Assembly (NCBI GenBank): GCA_029465975.1
Contig: CM055755.1
Location: 6,762,927 to 6,826,926 of the forward strand
Source of the DNA: Dallia pectoralis
Lineage: Eukaryota > Chordata > Actinopteri > Esociformes > Umbridae
DNA length: 64,000 bases
Direction: 5' to 3'
Shown here piece after piece: positions 37,355 to 48,660 of the stretch. The translations under genes and the position numbers were made by a program. How positions within the stretch are numbered: position 1 is the stretch's first letter; each line of letters begins with the position of its first letter. The notes below the pieces were generated by a model. It was given only the letters and a program-made list of their open reading frames with translations, was not told the origin of the DNA and made no database searches.

Positions 37355-37444
37355 TTGTCTCCATGGAAATGCAATCATTTGCCTCATGTATCCATGGCAA
37401 CCAGTTCAAACGGGACACTTCTGCAGAGGATTCCACCATGGCTA

Positions 37445-37450
37445 AATAAA
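37445..37450 (+). terminator. Polyadenylation signal of ppm1n
   Basis: AATAAA lies 91 bases after the ppm1n stop codon and is the first canonical signal on the plus strand there. Confidence 0.55.
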
Positions 37451-37684
37451 GAAATGATATGGTGGAAACCTCTCCTTAATGGCCAGTCACCGTTCTGTAT
37501 GTTCTTCAAGTACAAAATCAAACCCGAACACATCATCATCAGTCTAATTGGTTTACAACTCTGGTTTGCAATTCCCTTAACATACAGCACACACATCTGA
37601 TTCAGATGATTAGATAACAATGTAAAATCATGATGCTATATTATAAATGTATATAAAGATAGGTGTAAAGGTGAGCATACACTT

Positions 37685-38998
37685 TATATAATCACACAAC
37701 ACTGCTCTATGTCATCACAACACTGCTCTATATAATCACAACACTGCTCTATGTCATCACAACACTGCTCTATATAATCACAACACTGCTCTATATCATC
37801 ACAACACTTCTCTATATAATCACATCACTGCTCTATATCATCACAACACTGCTCTATATAATCACAACACTGCTCTATATAATCACAACACTGCTCTATA
37901 TCATCACAACACTGCTCTATGTCATCACAACACTGCTCTATATAATCACAACACTGCTCTATATCATCACAACACTGCTCTATGTCATCACAACACTGCT
38001 CTATATAATCACATCACTGCTCTATGTCATCACAACACTGCTCTATGTCATCACAACACTGCTCTATATAATCACATCACTGCTCTATGTCATCACAACA
38101 CTGCTCTATGTCATCACAACACAGCTCTATATCATCACAACACTGCTCTATATCATCACAACACTGCTCTATGTCATCACAACACAGCTCTATATCATCA
38201 CCACACTGCTCTATGTCATCACAACACAGCTCTATATCATCACAACACTGCTCTATGTCATCACAACACTGCTCTATGTCATCACAACACTGCTCTATAT
38301 CATCACATCACTGCTCTATATCATCACAACACTGCTCTATGTCATCACAACACTGCTCTATGTCATCACAACACTGCTCTATATCATCACAACACTGCTC
38401 TATGTCATCACAACACTGCTCTATGTAATCACAACACTGCTCTATGTCATCACAACACTGCTCTATGTCATCACAACACAGCTCTATGTCATCACAACAC
38501 TGCTCTATGTCATCACAACACAGCTCTATGTCATCACAACACTGCTCTATGTCATCACAACACTGGTCTATGTCATCACAACACTGCTCTATATCATCAC
38601 AACACAGCTCTATGTCATCACAACACAGCTCTATATCATCACAACACTGCTCTATGTCATCACAACACTGCTCTATGTCATCACAACACAGCTCTATATC
38701 ATCACAACACTGCTCTATGTCATCACAACACTGCTCTATATCATCACAACACTGCTCTATATCATCACAACACTGGTCTATATCATCACAACACTGCTCT
38801 ATGTCATCACAACACTGCTCTATGTCATCACAACACTGGTCTATGTCATCACAACACAGCTCTATATCATCACAACACTGGTCTATATCATCACAACACT
38901 GCTCAATGTCATCACAACACTGCTCTATGTCATCACAACACAGCTCTATATCATCACAACACTGGTCTATGTCATCACAACACAGCTCTATCATCACA
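37685..38998. repeat. 21-bp minisatellite, about 62 copies
   Basis: The unit atcacaacactgctctatgt varies at a few sites: ctgctct, cagctct or ctggtct; atgtc or atatc; and, only in the left third, tataatc. The local clustering of variants suggests block duplications. The 7-codon period gives S-S-Q-H-C-S-M on plus and C-C-D-D-I-E-Q on minus for some 235-250 codons; neither is a credible protein. Confidence 0.97.
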
Positions 38999-40990
38999 GA
39001 AAAACATAAATACAATATGATCGTGTTTATAACTTTTACTTTGCAGTGCCTGGGTAGATTTGGTAACTTTTCTGGACAGAACAGAAGATGGCGAATTAGG
39101 TTATGTTATTTAGTTTTAAAAGAAACTCAAAATGTGTACAGGCAGCATGCAACACAATTTCCAAGCAGCCAAGACTCACATGTATGTGTGCGGTGATGGA
39201 CTGGCCTATCATATCCCTAATAATTGGCACAATCCTGTGAGATATCAGAGCTGACATAAGTACATGTATCACATGACCACGACCGGGACCGAGTAGGAAC
39301 CAGAACGACAACGGTTTTTTAATTAGAATGCTCATCTTGCACATATTCTTGATGAATCTCGCCTGTTTGAGAACACAACCAATCTGGTGAACACGCAGCT
39401 ATATATTGTATTGTATGTGGTAAATACTGGGATAGAGAATTGTTCAGACAATAACAAGAATTATGTGAAAACGTATGTAATTATTATCATTTTGACGACC
39501 TGTCTAGCTGCTACAGAAAAAGTTGTTTCATTTCAAAAGTGTATGTTCACTTTTATCTTGACAACCTGTCAACCTGATACTGTTAAAGGAGTTTAAATTC
39601 CAAACCCTCCAAAACCCAAATATGGGTAGCGAAACATCTGAGAAACACTGCCGTTAAAGTCTGCTGCAGGTGCTGAGAGATTTTTTTTTTTAAGTGTAAT
39701 GCAAACATGTTTTTCTGTTTTTTAATTTTGTTGCAAGCAGAATTTCCATTTTATTTTATTTTGTTCTGCCTTACAGAGCTCGCTGTAGTGAATTGTCATT
39801 TATCCTTGCTAAGTTTGTGTAACTATGGTAAAACCTGTAACCTATATAACTCATAACATATAAATAATTGGTACATTTAATACTTTTTAATACTACAATT
39901 AACTTGTAACATTTAATCAGTCTAAATGAACGCAATGTCAAGATTAAACAATTGTTACCATTAAACCATACCAAATCAATGTTCTGATTAAACTATGACT
40001 GTAACCTTTTAATCACACCAAATATATATAGCAGTATCCTTTAACTGTAACCTGTCACCATTCAAAAACATAATTTGGATGGAGGTCAGAAAGAGCAATA
40101 CTGGAGATCAGCCTGTGAGGAACATGAACAGCAAATGCAATCCAAAACAGCATCTGATTGGCCCATTCATTCTCACTGAAGCCTATAGGTGACCAGTAGA
40201 ATGCTATACAGCCGATGAGGTCACAGTTTCAACAGCACCTCAATGGCTGTCAGTTGAGTTCTAACATGGCAGAGATAATACAGCACATCTATCAGACCAA
40301 TCACCGAAGAACATGTAACCAGCATGGAGATACCGTGTTCCACCATGTAGTCCACAACAACAGAACCTTCCAGCTAGCGAACTAATCATACTCTCTACCT
40401 GCAGAACCCTCAGAAATCCACCATTTTGCTGGCACCAAAGAACAAGACATTAAATAGAATAACATTCAGTAATCACTGAGCCCTATATTTTATTCAAGGT
40501 GTTAATCATATCAATAAAATGTTTGATTACCTTGGAATTACCGCTTGCAAACTCTTTTAGGTGAACTAGAGTTTTAAGCCACGAACCACCGAAGAAAAAA
40601 CTTTTTTTTTAATGCAGTACTCTGATCCAAACCCAGTTTTAACAACCCTGTCACTCTGATCCAGACCCAGTTTTAAAAACCCTGCCACTCTGATCCAGAC
40701 CCAGATTTAAAAACCCTGCCACTCTGATCCAGACGAAGAATGTCTAATGGACAGATGTAACCAGCTGAAACCAGTAAGACCCTGTTTGTTCAACTGATAT
40801 AAGACCCTATCTGTTCAACCACTGAAGGCTACAGATGTGCTGAGCAGGACATTTCCAGAATGTGTTGTTGGAGTGTGGTCAGAGTCAACACCTCAATACT
40901 AATTGCCCCAACCTAATTGCCCATTCCACAAACGCGGGGCCATCTCATTTTCAGACCCCATGAACATTTAGAGACCAAGATAACGCCAGA
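38999..40990. other. AT-rich intergenic stretch before slc3a2
   Basis: No exon recognised. It contains a run of T near 39672 and a threefold 38-40-bp tandem block at 40618-40735 (ctctgatccagacccag followed by ttttaaaaaccctg). Confidence 0.5.
40618..40735. repeat. Short tandem repeat, about 38-bp unit, 3 copies
   Basis: Copies share ctctgatccagacccag and aaaaaccctgccact, with small differences. Confidence 0.8.
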
Positions 40991-40999
40991 GCCAACTGG

Positions 41000-41082
41000 A
41001 TATTACCGGTGCAGCGTCAAAATAAGAAGGGGAACGGAGAATAAAGAGAAAGAGAAGAGGACACAACTGTAGCCAGGAGCAA
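41000..41082 (+). other. Candidate non-coding first exon of slc3a2
   Basis: A donor GCAAG|GTGAGC occurs at 41082/41083, and an acceptor TTATAG|GC lies at 41478, 24 bases before the slc3a2 ATG. A 5' UTR exon spliced to the ATG exon fits this arrangement. The left boundary is a guess and no promoter motif stands out. Confidence 0.3.
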
Positions 41083-41501
41083 GGTGAGCTATGAAGGGCT
41101 TTTTCTGATGTTTTAACAACATCTCACTGAGACAATTTCTGTTTTATATCTCAGTCAAAATGTGTAATTCATTTTCCCTGAATACTGTTTACATTAAAAG
41201 TGAATTATAAATTATAAAATTAACATTAATGCAATTTACTGAAGAAGACAACGGGCTAATTGGATGATTTCAGACACATGGTAGGATTTTTTCTAAATGA
41301 CATGCAGGATTGTTTGCTGATATCACGTGACACACGGGTTTACCTGTCCGGTAGGCAAGTTCTCATGGTGTTTTCAGAGTGCCATAAGTCAAATTAAATC
41401 GCAATTATATTATACTAGACATGCACAAATAAAAGAAGTATCGCCTGTAAGCAAACGCATCTGTTCTGTGTGTTATAGGCAATTGCAACTGCGGACCGGG
41501 A

Positions 41502-42902
41502 ATGTCGAGAAGTCTGAGTGTTTCTGAGACCGTCCCGCTTTTAATCCCGGACCCGGAGACGCAGGCATGGCGACCCATGTCCAAGCAGGAGCTGAGGCTT
41601 GCGGCTGGGGGACGCGGCTGGAGGAGTGTGCGCCTCGTCCTGGTGGTGGTGTTCTGGCTGTGTTGGCTGGGCATGCTGGCCGCTGCGGTCACCATCATAG
41701 TGCGCAGCCCTCGTCCGGCTGCACCGCCGCTCCTCTGGTGGCAGGGGGCGCTGTTTTACCGCATACAGCCGTCGGTGTTCATGGACGCACAGACCCAGGT
41801 TCCAGCTGGTGTTGACGGTGAGCTCAGGGTAGACTGGGGGTCAATGAATGGAACTGCAAATGACAAAATATTTGCAGAATTACACTGCATACTCTATTTA
41901 CAATGTAAAGTTTGTGTATTTAGATACTATACCCTCATGTGACCCAGTAATGAATTGTGGTCCACTGTAGAAAACACTTTTGTATTTATCTGAGATCATT
42001 TATGCCACTGTCTTAAACCCAGATGTAAAAAAAACAGGTTCTATTTTTTTTTAAATAGATCACATGTTTTGTGGTGTGACCGTGACAACTGGTGTTTAAA
42101 ACGATGTCCATCACAACGGGCACATTTGAAGGAAACCGCATGTTATTTTTTAATTTTCATCTATGTTCAGAGGAATTTCTTATTGTTTCTATTAAATAAA
42201 CATCTCGGAAACATTACTGGGGGATTTCTTCGGAGAGTACGTTTTTTACATTAAAGATGCCTGCATTAGATATCAGGACTTGTTTGATGTGTGGCTGTAT
42301 CCTTTAGTTGAACACAAAACAGGTCATGTCCCAAGCTGAGGTGAGAGATTTGAAGATTCACACGTAGTGAATGAAGATGAAAGCTCAGATGACAAAACCA
42401 CAGAGGAGGAACCAGGAGGAACCTTTGTCATGTCAGGATATTCTTTTTAAGAGCAGAAGCTTTTTCCTTTCAGACATTCTATGTAGGCCACGTTTCTGCA
42501 GTCTGACGGTTGACTTATGCACTTTCACTTGACTTTATACTGGGGTTCTTAGAGACTTCTTGGAAGAACATTTACAGTCCGCTGTTGCTCTGAAATCGCT
42601 GGGTCCACCTGTTCGATGTCGATTCAGTGGTTTGGATCCATAAAACATTTTTGAAAGGATTACTCAGGGGCTAAGAAAAGTAGCCTATAACCATGTTCAA
42701 GTTTTGCCTTCGAGGTTTCAGTAACAATGATATTTCGGTTTATGCAAATGAGACTGGGCAGGGACTTTCCCAATGTAGGACTTAATGCCACCAACTACTT
42801 AATCTACTCAGTGTGTGAATTCTGTCGTCCTATAAGTGAGCAACAGTATCTTACGTTTGAAAATATGTTTGAATTTTTTTTTTTTTCCATTTCAATTACA
42901 CA

Positions 42903-42938
<36 letters not shown>

Positions 42939-45900
42939 TGTCTGTTTGTTGTAGAATAAGGTTCTGACTTGTTGTCTTCCGGTGTTTCGGTTCTTGTTCA
43001 GCGGTGTGTGAGCGGCTACCCTATCTGAAGTCTCTGGGCGTGGGAGCCGTGATTCTGGAGGAGCTGTTTCGCCGGGACGCGTCGCCCACAAACCTCACAT
43101 CGATTGACCGTAGAGTGGGCATCCTGCCTCAGGTCCACAAGCTGTTTGTCGAAAGCCACAAAGAAGGTATTTCCACATTTCCACAATGTGACCCAACACA
43201 GGGGCCTGTAGTGCAGCAATGTGACCCAACACAGGTGCCTGTAGTGCAGCAATGTGACCCAACACAGGGGCCTGTAGTGCAGCAATGTGACCCAACACAG
43301 GGGCCTGTAGTGCAGCAATGTGACCCAACACAGGTGCCTGTAGTGCAGCAATGTGACCCAACACAGGGGCCTGTAGTGCAGCAATGTGACCCAACACAGG
43401 TGCCTGTAGTGCAGCAATGTGACCCAACACAGGTGCCTGTAGTGCAGCAATGTGACCCAACACAGGGGCCTGTAGTGCAGCAATGTGACCCAACACAGGT
43501 GCCTGTAGTGCAGCAATGTGACCCAACACAGGGGCCTGTAGTGCAGCAATGTGACCCAACACAGGTGCCTGTAGTGCAGCAATGTGACCCAACACAGGGG
43601 CCTGTAGTGCAGCAATGTGACCCAACACAGGGGCCTGTAGTGCAGCAATGTGACCCAACACAGGGGCCTGTAGTGCAGCAATGTGACCCAACACAGGGGC
43701 CTGTAGTGCAGCAATGTGACCCAACACAGGGGCCTGTAGTGCAGCAATGTGACCCAACACAGGGGCCTGTAGTGCAGCAATGTGACCCAACACAGGGGCC
43801 TGTAGTGCAGCAATGTGACCCAACACAGGTGCCTGTAGTGTAGCAATGTGACCCAACACAGGGGCCTGTAGTGCAGCAATGTGACCCAACACAGGTGCCT
43901 GTAGTGCAGCAATGTGACCCAACACAGGTGCCTGTAGTGCAGCAATGTGACCCAACCAATGTGTACCATTCAGGTAATGTATACAAAGGGTCTGTGAAAC
44001 TAAACTGTGTCCCTTTCTTTTTGCTAGGCATTAAATTAGTTTTGAGTCTCTGTAATTTGGACCTATTTGGACATCAACACTCTGTAGGCAACAACTCAAA
44101 TGGGACCTCTGAACTGTTTGGTTCAATTCAGGTAGGCTGTGGTACACCAGTATTATGGACCTCTCTCAGTTAGTTTTGTTTGTCTTCACTCCCCTTTATC
44201 CTTCTCGTCTCACTTGCAAAAGCTCTAGTTAAGAGCAAAGCAAGTTCTTTTGGAAACAAATACACAATCAGATTTAGAATCTGATGAAATGTACGTAGAG
44301 TATATAAGGGTGGAATCCCAAAACGTGTGTGTTGTAAAAAGTACGATTCAAAAGGTATGATTAATGTGGCCAGTCATAAAACATTTCCACACGTTTCACA
44401 GAGAGGAGAGCCTACTGTATTGCTGTTCCCCTGTTGAAGCTTTCGACGAGGCGTAAATACTCCCCGGTTTGCCAACAAAATGACAGTTTCCTCAACCACC
44501 TCTCTGTGTCTGAGTAACCAAGAGCACTCATGACAAACTTTCACCCAGTAGAGCCGCCATCCACATTGCAAAACGCCAAAACCTTGGTTTCCTTTGTTGA
44601 ATGTACTGAGTGAGATGTAAAAATAGTTCTGCTTTTTCAGAATGCACTGCAATTTTGGTTGGATCAAGGTGTGTCGGGATTTGAGATTTGCGACACGGAC
44701 GCTGCATACTCAACAAAGGTCAGCCCGAACACTGCTCAGATTGGAATGTTACCCAATCACAGCGAGTCCAATCTATTTTTAGCTCATTTCAGGACCGGGT
44801 TTATTTAACTTCTGTTTTCTGTTCACGTTGCCTGTTGGTTTCAGATCCTCACTGAGTGGAGAGCCCTGTTCAAGGTGTTTAGCACGCCAGACGACGAAAG
44901 GTACTTCGGCACGGCTAGGGCTTCTGTCTGTCTGTCGTAGGACTTTTTGCGATGTTGTATTTTATTAAAACTAGAACGCTCGCGAGGCGAGACAATGTTT
45001 TTCTACCGCTCGGTCTTCAAGCATCACTGACGATAAATACATACTGTTGTACCTGTTCGTCAGTTAAATCGTCGGATTTGTTTTAGTCACATTATTGGTA
45101 AGTAGTCGCATGTAGCATGTGTCATGTCAACATGTAACTGACGTGTGTGTGATTCTGAATGACGTTCACGTCACCTGTGTGCAGGATTATAATGGTGAAA
45201 CAAACCGGCGAGTCTCTGTCTCCCCTGAATACTTTCGGCCCATCAACCAACCAATCATTGGTGGAGATGGTTACGAGGTCACTGCTGCCACACGCGCGTC
45301 ACCCCCTGTCCAGTCAGGAAGTGGCTGTTGCCATGGAGAGACACCTATCAACACCGCCCGGTCATATTTGGCCAAGTTGGACGGTAATCGGCGTTCTTTC
45401 TTTGCACCTTTAATCTTATAAAATATGGGCAAATGGGTGGTGCGTGTATGGCCTGATTTCTCTCTGTGTGGGTGTGTGTGTGTGTGTGTGTGTTGCTAAG
45501 GTGGGCGGTGAAGCTACGCCAGTGTTGCACAGAATACTTCTAGTTCTGATGATGACGCTTCCTGGCTCTCCTGTTGTCAAATACGGCGAAGAAACCGTGC
45601 CCTCATCTGTAAGACACCCTATCCAATCCGATGTAGCCCCTTGTGATTTTGAGCAGTGCGATATTGTGTAACACCGCGAAATGTCTTTCTTTTAAAGAAT
45701 GTGTCGGCACAGATTTGGGAAGGTGAGCCAGTCACGACCCCTGGGCAGGGCAATTCCATCGGGGTGAGGCAGTTCAAATTGTTCCCTAACAGTTTAATCA
45801 GTAAAATGTCCAGTTGTTAGTCTTCACCTTCATTTGGTATTACCAAAAGCTACAGCAAGTAGTTTAAATAGGATTGTTTTTCCTTTAATCTGTTTCTCCG

Positions 45901-46332
45901 TTTGTGGCCCCCCTCCATCTGTCTTTTCTTTCCCGTCAGGAACCCAAAATAAACCCGTCCGCCTCCGCTTTATTCCGCTCCCTCAGTCACTCTCGCCTGA
46001 GAGAAGAATCCCTCCTTTACGGCACCTTCACCTTCCTCCCTTTTAACACCACCTCTTCAAACCCCGCCAACGGCACTCTGGGCCCTGAGTCGGACTCTGT
46101 GCTTGCCTTCCTGCGCTCCTGGGGCTGTGTCCACTTCCTGGTTCTGCTTAACCTGGGGCCAGAGACCAGAGTCCTGGACCCAGCCTGGGCCCCATGGCTC
46201 CCCACGGAAGGTGTCTTTGTGGCCAGCACGGGGCTGGACCGCCTGGGCGCCACCTCCCTGGAAACACTGAGGCTTCAGCCGGAGGAGGCCGTAGTCATCA
46301 AGCTGTTTGAGAGCGGCAGCTACTCTCCATAG
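41502..46332 (+). CDS. slc3a2: Amino-acid transporter heavy chain, 4F2hc/CD98hc family (9 coding exons)
   Basis: Exons: 41502-41817, 43002-43166, 44028-44131, 44641-44718, 44845-44900, 45185-45383, 45501-45608, 45698-45763 and 45940-46332. They total 1485 bases, giving 494 residues, all GT-AG and in phase. 4F2hc is a single-pass type II glycoprotein that pairs with SLC7 light chains such as LAT1 and xCT and carries them to the plasma membrane. Visible: cytosolic MSKQEL (26-31), a membrane span at about 43-67, the WW(x)GALFYRI entry to the ectodomain (79-88), then a glucosidase-like barrel without catalytic residues (LPYLKSLGV, LQFWLDQGVSGFEI, TLPGSPVVKYGEE, LWE-like QIWEGE) and a C-terminal beta domain (SLLYGTF, HFLVLLNLG). 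Several N-glycosylation sites are present. Oddity: the linker reads IIVRSPRP, with Pro72 where human 4F2hc has the cysteine that bonds to light chains. Fish paralogue (a or b) undetermined. Confidence 0.9.
42907..42934. repeat. (TG)14 microsatellite upstream of slc3a2 exon 2
   Basis: A pure TG tract about 70 bases before the exon 2 acceptor, inside intron 1. Confidence 0.95.
43183..43955. repeat. 33-bp minisatellite, about 23 copies, in slc3a2 intron 2
   Basis: The unit contains caatgtgacccaacacagg, then a G or T site (ggcctg versus tgcctg), then tagtgcag. The array starts about 16 bases after the exon 2 donor. The 11-codon period leaves one plus frame and all three minus frames open for 230-300 codons. 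Only the plus frame continues from a real exon, by reading through the donor. Confidence 0.97.
45465..45493 (+). repeat. TG tract replacing the polypyrimidine tract of slc3a2 exon 7
   Basis: About 12-14 TG units end just before TTGCTAAG, the acceptor of exon 7 (45501). No ordinary pyrimidine tract is present. Confidence 0.9.
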
Positions 46333-46459
46333 AGACTGTGGTCTGGCTCATTCACATGCTACCAAGATATGCGTGGGAACTTTTTAGTAATCAATCTATT
46401 GTGGTTAAGGGCCAAATGTAAGTCCTGACTTATTTGGATGCATGTATGGTTCTTAAAAT

Positions 46460-46465
46460 AATAAA
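46460..46465 (+). terminator. Polyadenylation signal of slc3a2
   Basis: AATAAA, 128 bases after the slc3a2 stop codon, is the first canonical signal on this strand. Confidence 0.6.
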
Positions 46466-47299
46466 CAAGTTTACTGTGTGAATTGGCGATCATTTACTCT
46501 GAAGACATTAGTCACTGGCCGGGGGTGCAAACACAGGGAACCCAGAGGTTCGTGGTTCTGTATATGACCGCGAGGAACAAAGCAGATCATGATAACAGTG
46601 GATTTCAAAACAAACAGTATGACTGTCTAATGTGAAGCTGGACAATGTGGTAAAACAGGAAAACCGATTTCACCATGTTGAGCAATGGGCTAAGTCACAA
46701 GTCTCTTGGGTCATCCATTAAACATCTACTGGTTTTGCGTGATTCATTTGGTGACTGAGGGCGGACCGCAGTTCTGAATCGACCACCTAAGCTTCTGCAC
46801 TAACCGCGTTGTTCTTCCAGAAAGAAATTCAGAGATAAATAATTCAAGGACAGAAAATATTAAACCGTAGAAGCAGCTGTCCACCCTGTCTGTCAATGTC
46901 TTGGGGGTGTGAATGACACGCCTTGAGTAGGATTGCACTCCTGTAGTTAATCGGTTTTGCTCATTTACAGTTTACCTGGCATGCCATCCCATTTTCAGAC
47001 CAGAGTGCCCTCTTGCTACGGGGAGGGTAAGCTTTATCTTCGATTAAATGTTTGAGGCAAAAGTATAGATGCCCAACTTTTCTTGAGGTTAAATAAGTAT
47101 TCACGTATATCCACCCTTTGGTTTGGAAAGAATTGGCTTGAAGGGATTTTCTGGTTAGTTAAGAACACATCATAACATTGTTTAAACAGACATAATCTAG
47201 CTGTCAATATCTAGTCTTAATTCTAAATGAGGACCACATGTGTTTCAAGGGAACCACTGGGAGGCAGAAAGATCTGAGCTAGCTTTGATAGTAGAGTTT

Positions 47300-47930
47300 G
47301 GCACAAATATGCTCTTGGATCAGACTTGTTGATCCAGCGAATCCCACAGATTTAGATCCGGGGAAATGTCAAACCAGGGCCTCAAACGGTTACGGAACAA
47401 TGTGTGTAGTGTGTCAAGGCACGTTATCCTGCTGAAAATGGCCAGTCCCGGACTATTTCGTTCTTAGATATTCACACTCCGCTTGTTGTACTGTCATAAA
47501 CTGACCCAGCCCAGCCAGAAGAGGACTGGTAATCCCTCAGAGCCTGGTTCCTCTCTAGGTTTCTTCCTAAATCTGACTTTCAGGGAGTTTTTCCTAGCCG
47601 CCGTGTATCAACTTGTTTCTTGTTCAACTTGTTGATGTGTGCTCTGTCTGATTCAGGCTGGGTGATTGCAAAAGCACTTTGTGACAACTTTGTGGTAAAA
47701 AGGGCTTTATAAATAAATTTGATTGATTGATTGCCATCAGGGAATACCAATGCTATAATGGGATGTACCTGGTTTGCAATGATGTTTAGGTAGGTGGCAC
47801 GTTTCATATTGACGTCCACATGAATGCCCGTACACAGGGTTTCCCACCTGAACATTGTCCAGAGCGTCACATTATTTTCCCAGGCTTGTCGTCTTCCCAC
47901 AGTGCATCCTGGCGCCATCACTCCCCCAGG
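47300..47930 (-). mobile_element. Tc1/mariner-like transposon remnant, interrupted by another element
   Basis: On the minus strand, 47930-47737 encodes a decayed transposase piece with GIHVDVN, RATYLNI, NQVHP and FPDG, in the order seen in the DDE region of a common teleost Tc1/mariner-like family. The family's next block (mirroring atcctgctgaaa and agatttagatccgggga on plus) resumes at 47444 and runs left to about 47300, after a 288-base insertion. The remnant is truncated at both ends and has no inverted repeats that I can find. It is a dead copy. Confidence 0.65.
47445..47732 (+). mobile_element. GATT-tailed interspersed repeat inserted in the Tc1-like remnant
   Basis: The segment contains tttttcctagccgccgtgta, cactttgtgacaac, taaaaagggctttataaata and a (GATT)n tail ending at 47732. 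Both junctions carry GCCA (47441-47444 and 47733-47736), a possible 4-base target duplication. The same family occurs at 2497-2630 in poorer condition. Confidence 0.6.
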
Positions 47931-48411
47931 TAAACAGCACACCCATACACAATCATTCAAAAGTATATTGGTCGTTCAGAAATGTCATTATTGTCATATT
48001 CAAATTTTTTGTCCATTAAAATTACCACCAATATGTGAGAAATACACGGTGGACATTGTTGAACATGGATACTGCAGAAGTGGCCATACCTGAGTCGTCT
48101 CTTCACTGTTGACATTGAGACTGGTGTTCTGCGAGTGCTATTTAATGACTAAGTTGAGAACCTGTGAGGCGTCTGTTGCTTGGACTAGACACTAATGTAT
48201 TTGGCCTTTTGCTCACGGCCTCCCACTCCTTTCTCTCTATTCTGTTTGTGTCAGTGCAGAAATTGGAAAGTTATGACTGGTCAACCTCCTGATTTAACCC
48301 AATTAAAAATGCTTTTCATTAGTGGAAGATGATGAAAGGCTGAACTACCTCAAAACAAACAGCTGGAGATGACTACAGTCCGGGTCAGGCAGAGCACCAC
48401 CAGAGAACCTA

Positions 48412-48660
48412 CCCAGTGTCTGGCGGAGCAGACCTACCCAATGTCTGGCGGGGCAGACCTACCCAATGTCTGGCGGGCAGACCTACCCAATGGCAGACCT
48501 GCCCAGTGTCTGGCGGAGCAGACCTGCCCAATGTCTGGCGGGGCAGACCTACCCAGTGTCTGGCGGGGCAGACCTGCCCAGTGTCTGGCGGGGCAGACCT
48601 ACCCAGTTTCTGGCGGGGCAGACCTGCACAGGTTCTGGTGTGGCAAACCTACCCAGGGTA
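48412..48660. repeat. 24-25-bp minisatellite, about 10 copies
   Basis: The unit contains gtctggcggggcagacctac. Variants have gagcag for gggcag, and gcccag for acccag. One unit is shortened (tctggcgggcagac). Units keep about the same period, so all three plus frames remain open. Confidence 0.9.

Noticed and set aside
37685..38998. Possible CRISPR-like array
   Set aside because: There are no unique spacers, units are contiguous, and the window is a eukaryotic genome.
38087..39196. Ser/Gln/His-rich (plus) and Cys/Asp/Asp-rich (minus) frames of up to 250 codons
   Set aside because: Both strands are open because the unit is 21 bases; composition and lack of any family resemblance argue against genes.
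43016..44031. Three overlapping minus-strand frames of 286-317 codons
   Set aside because: All three are open through a 33-bp array; simultaneous openness in all frames shows the repeat effect rather than coding.
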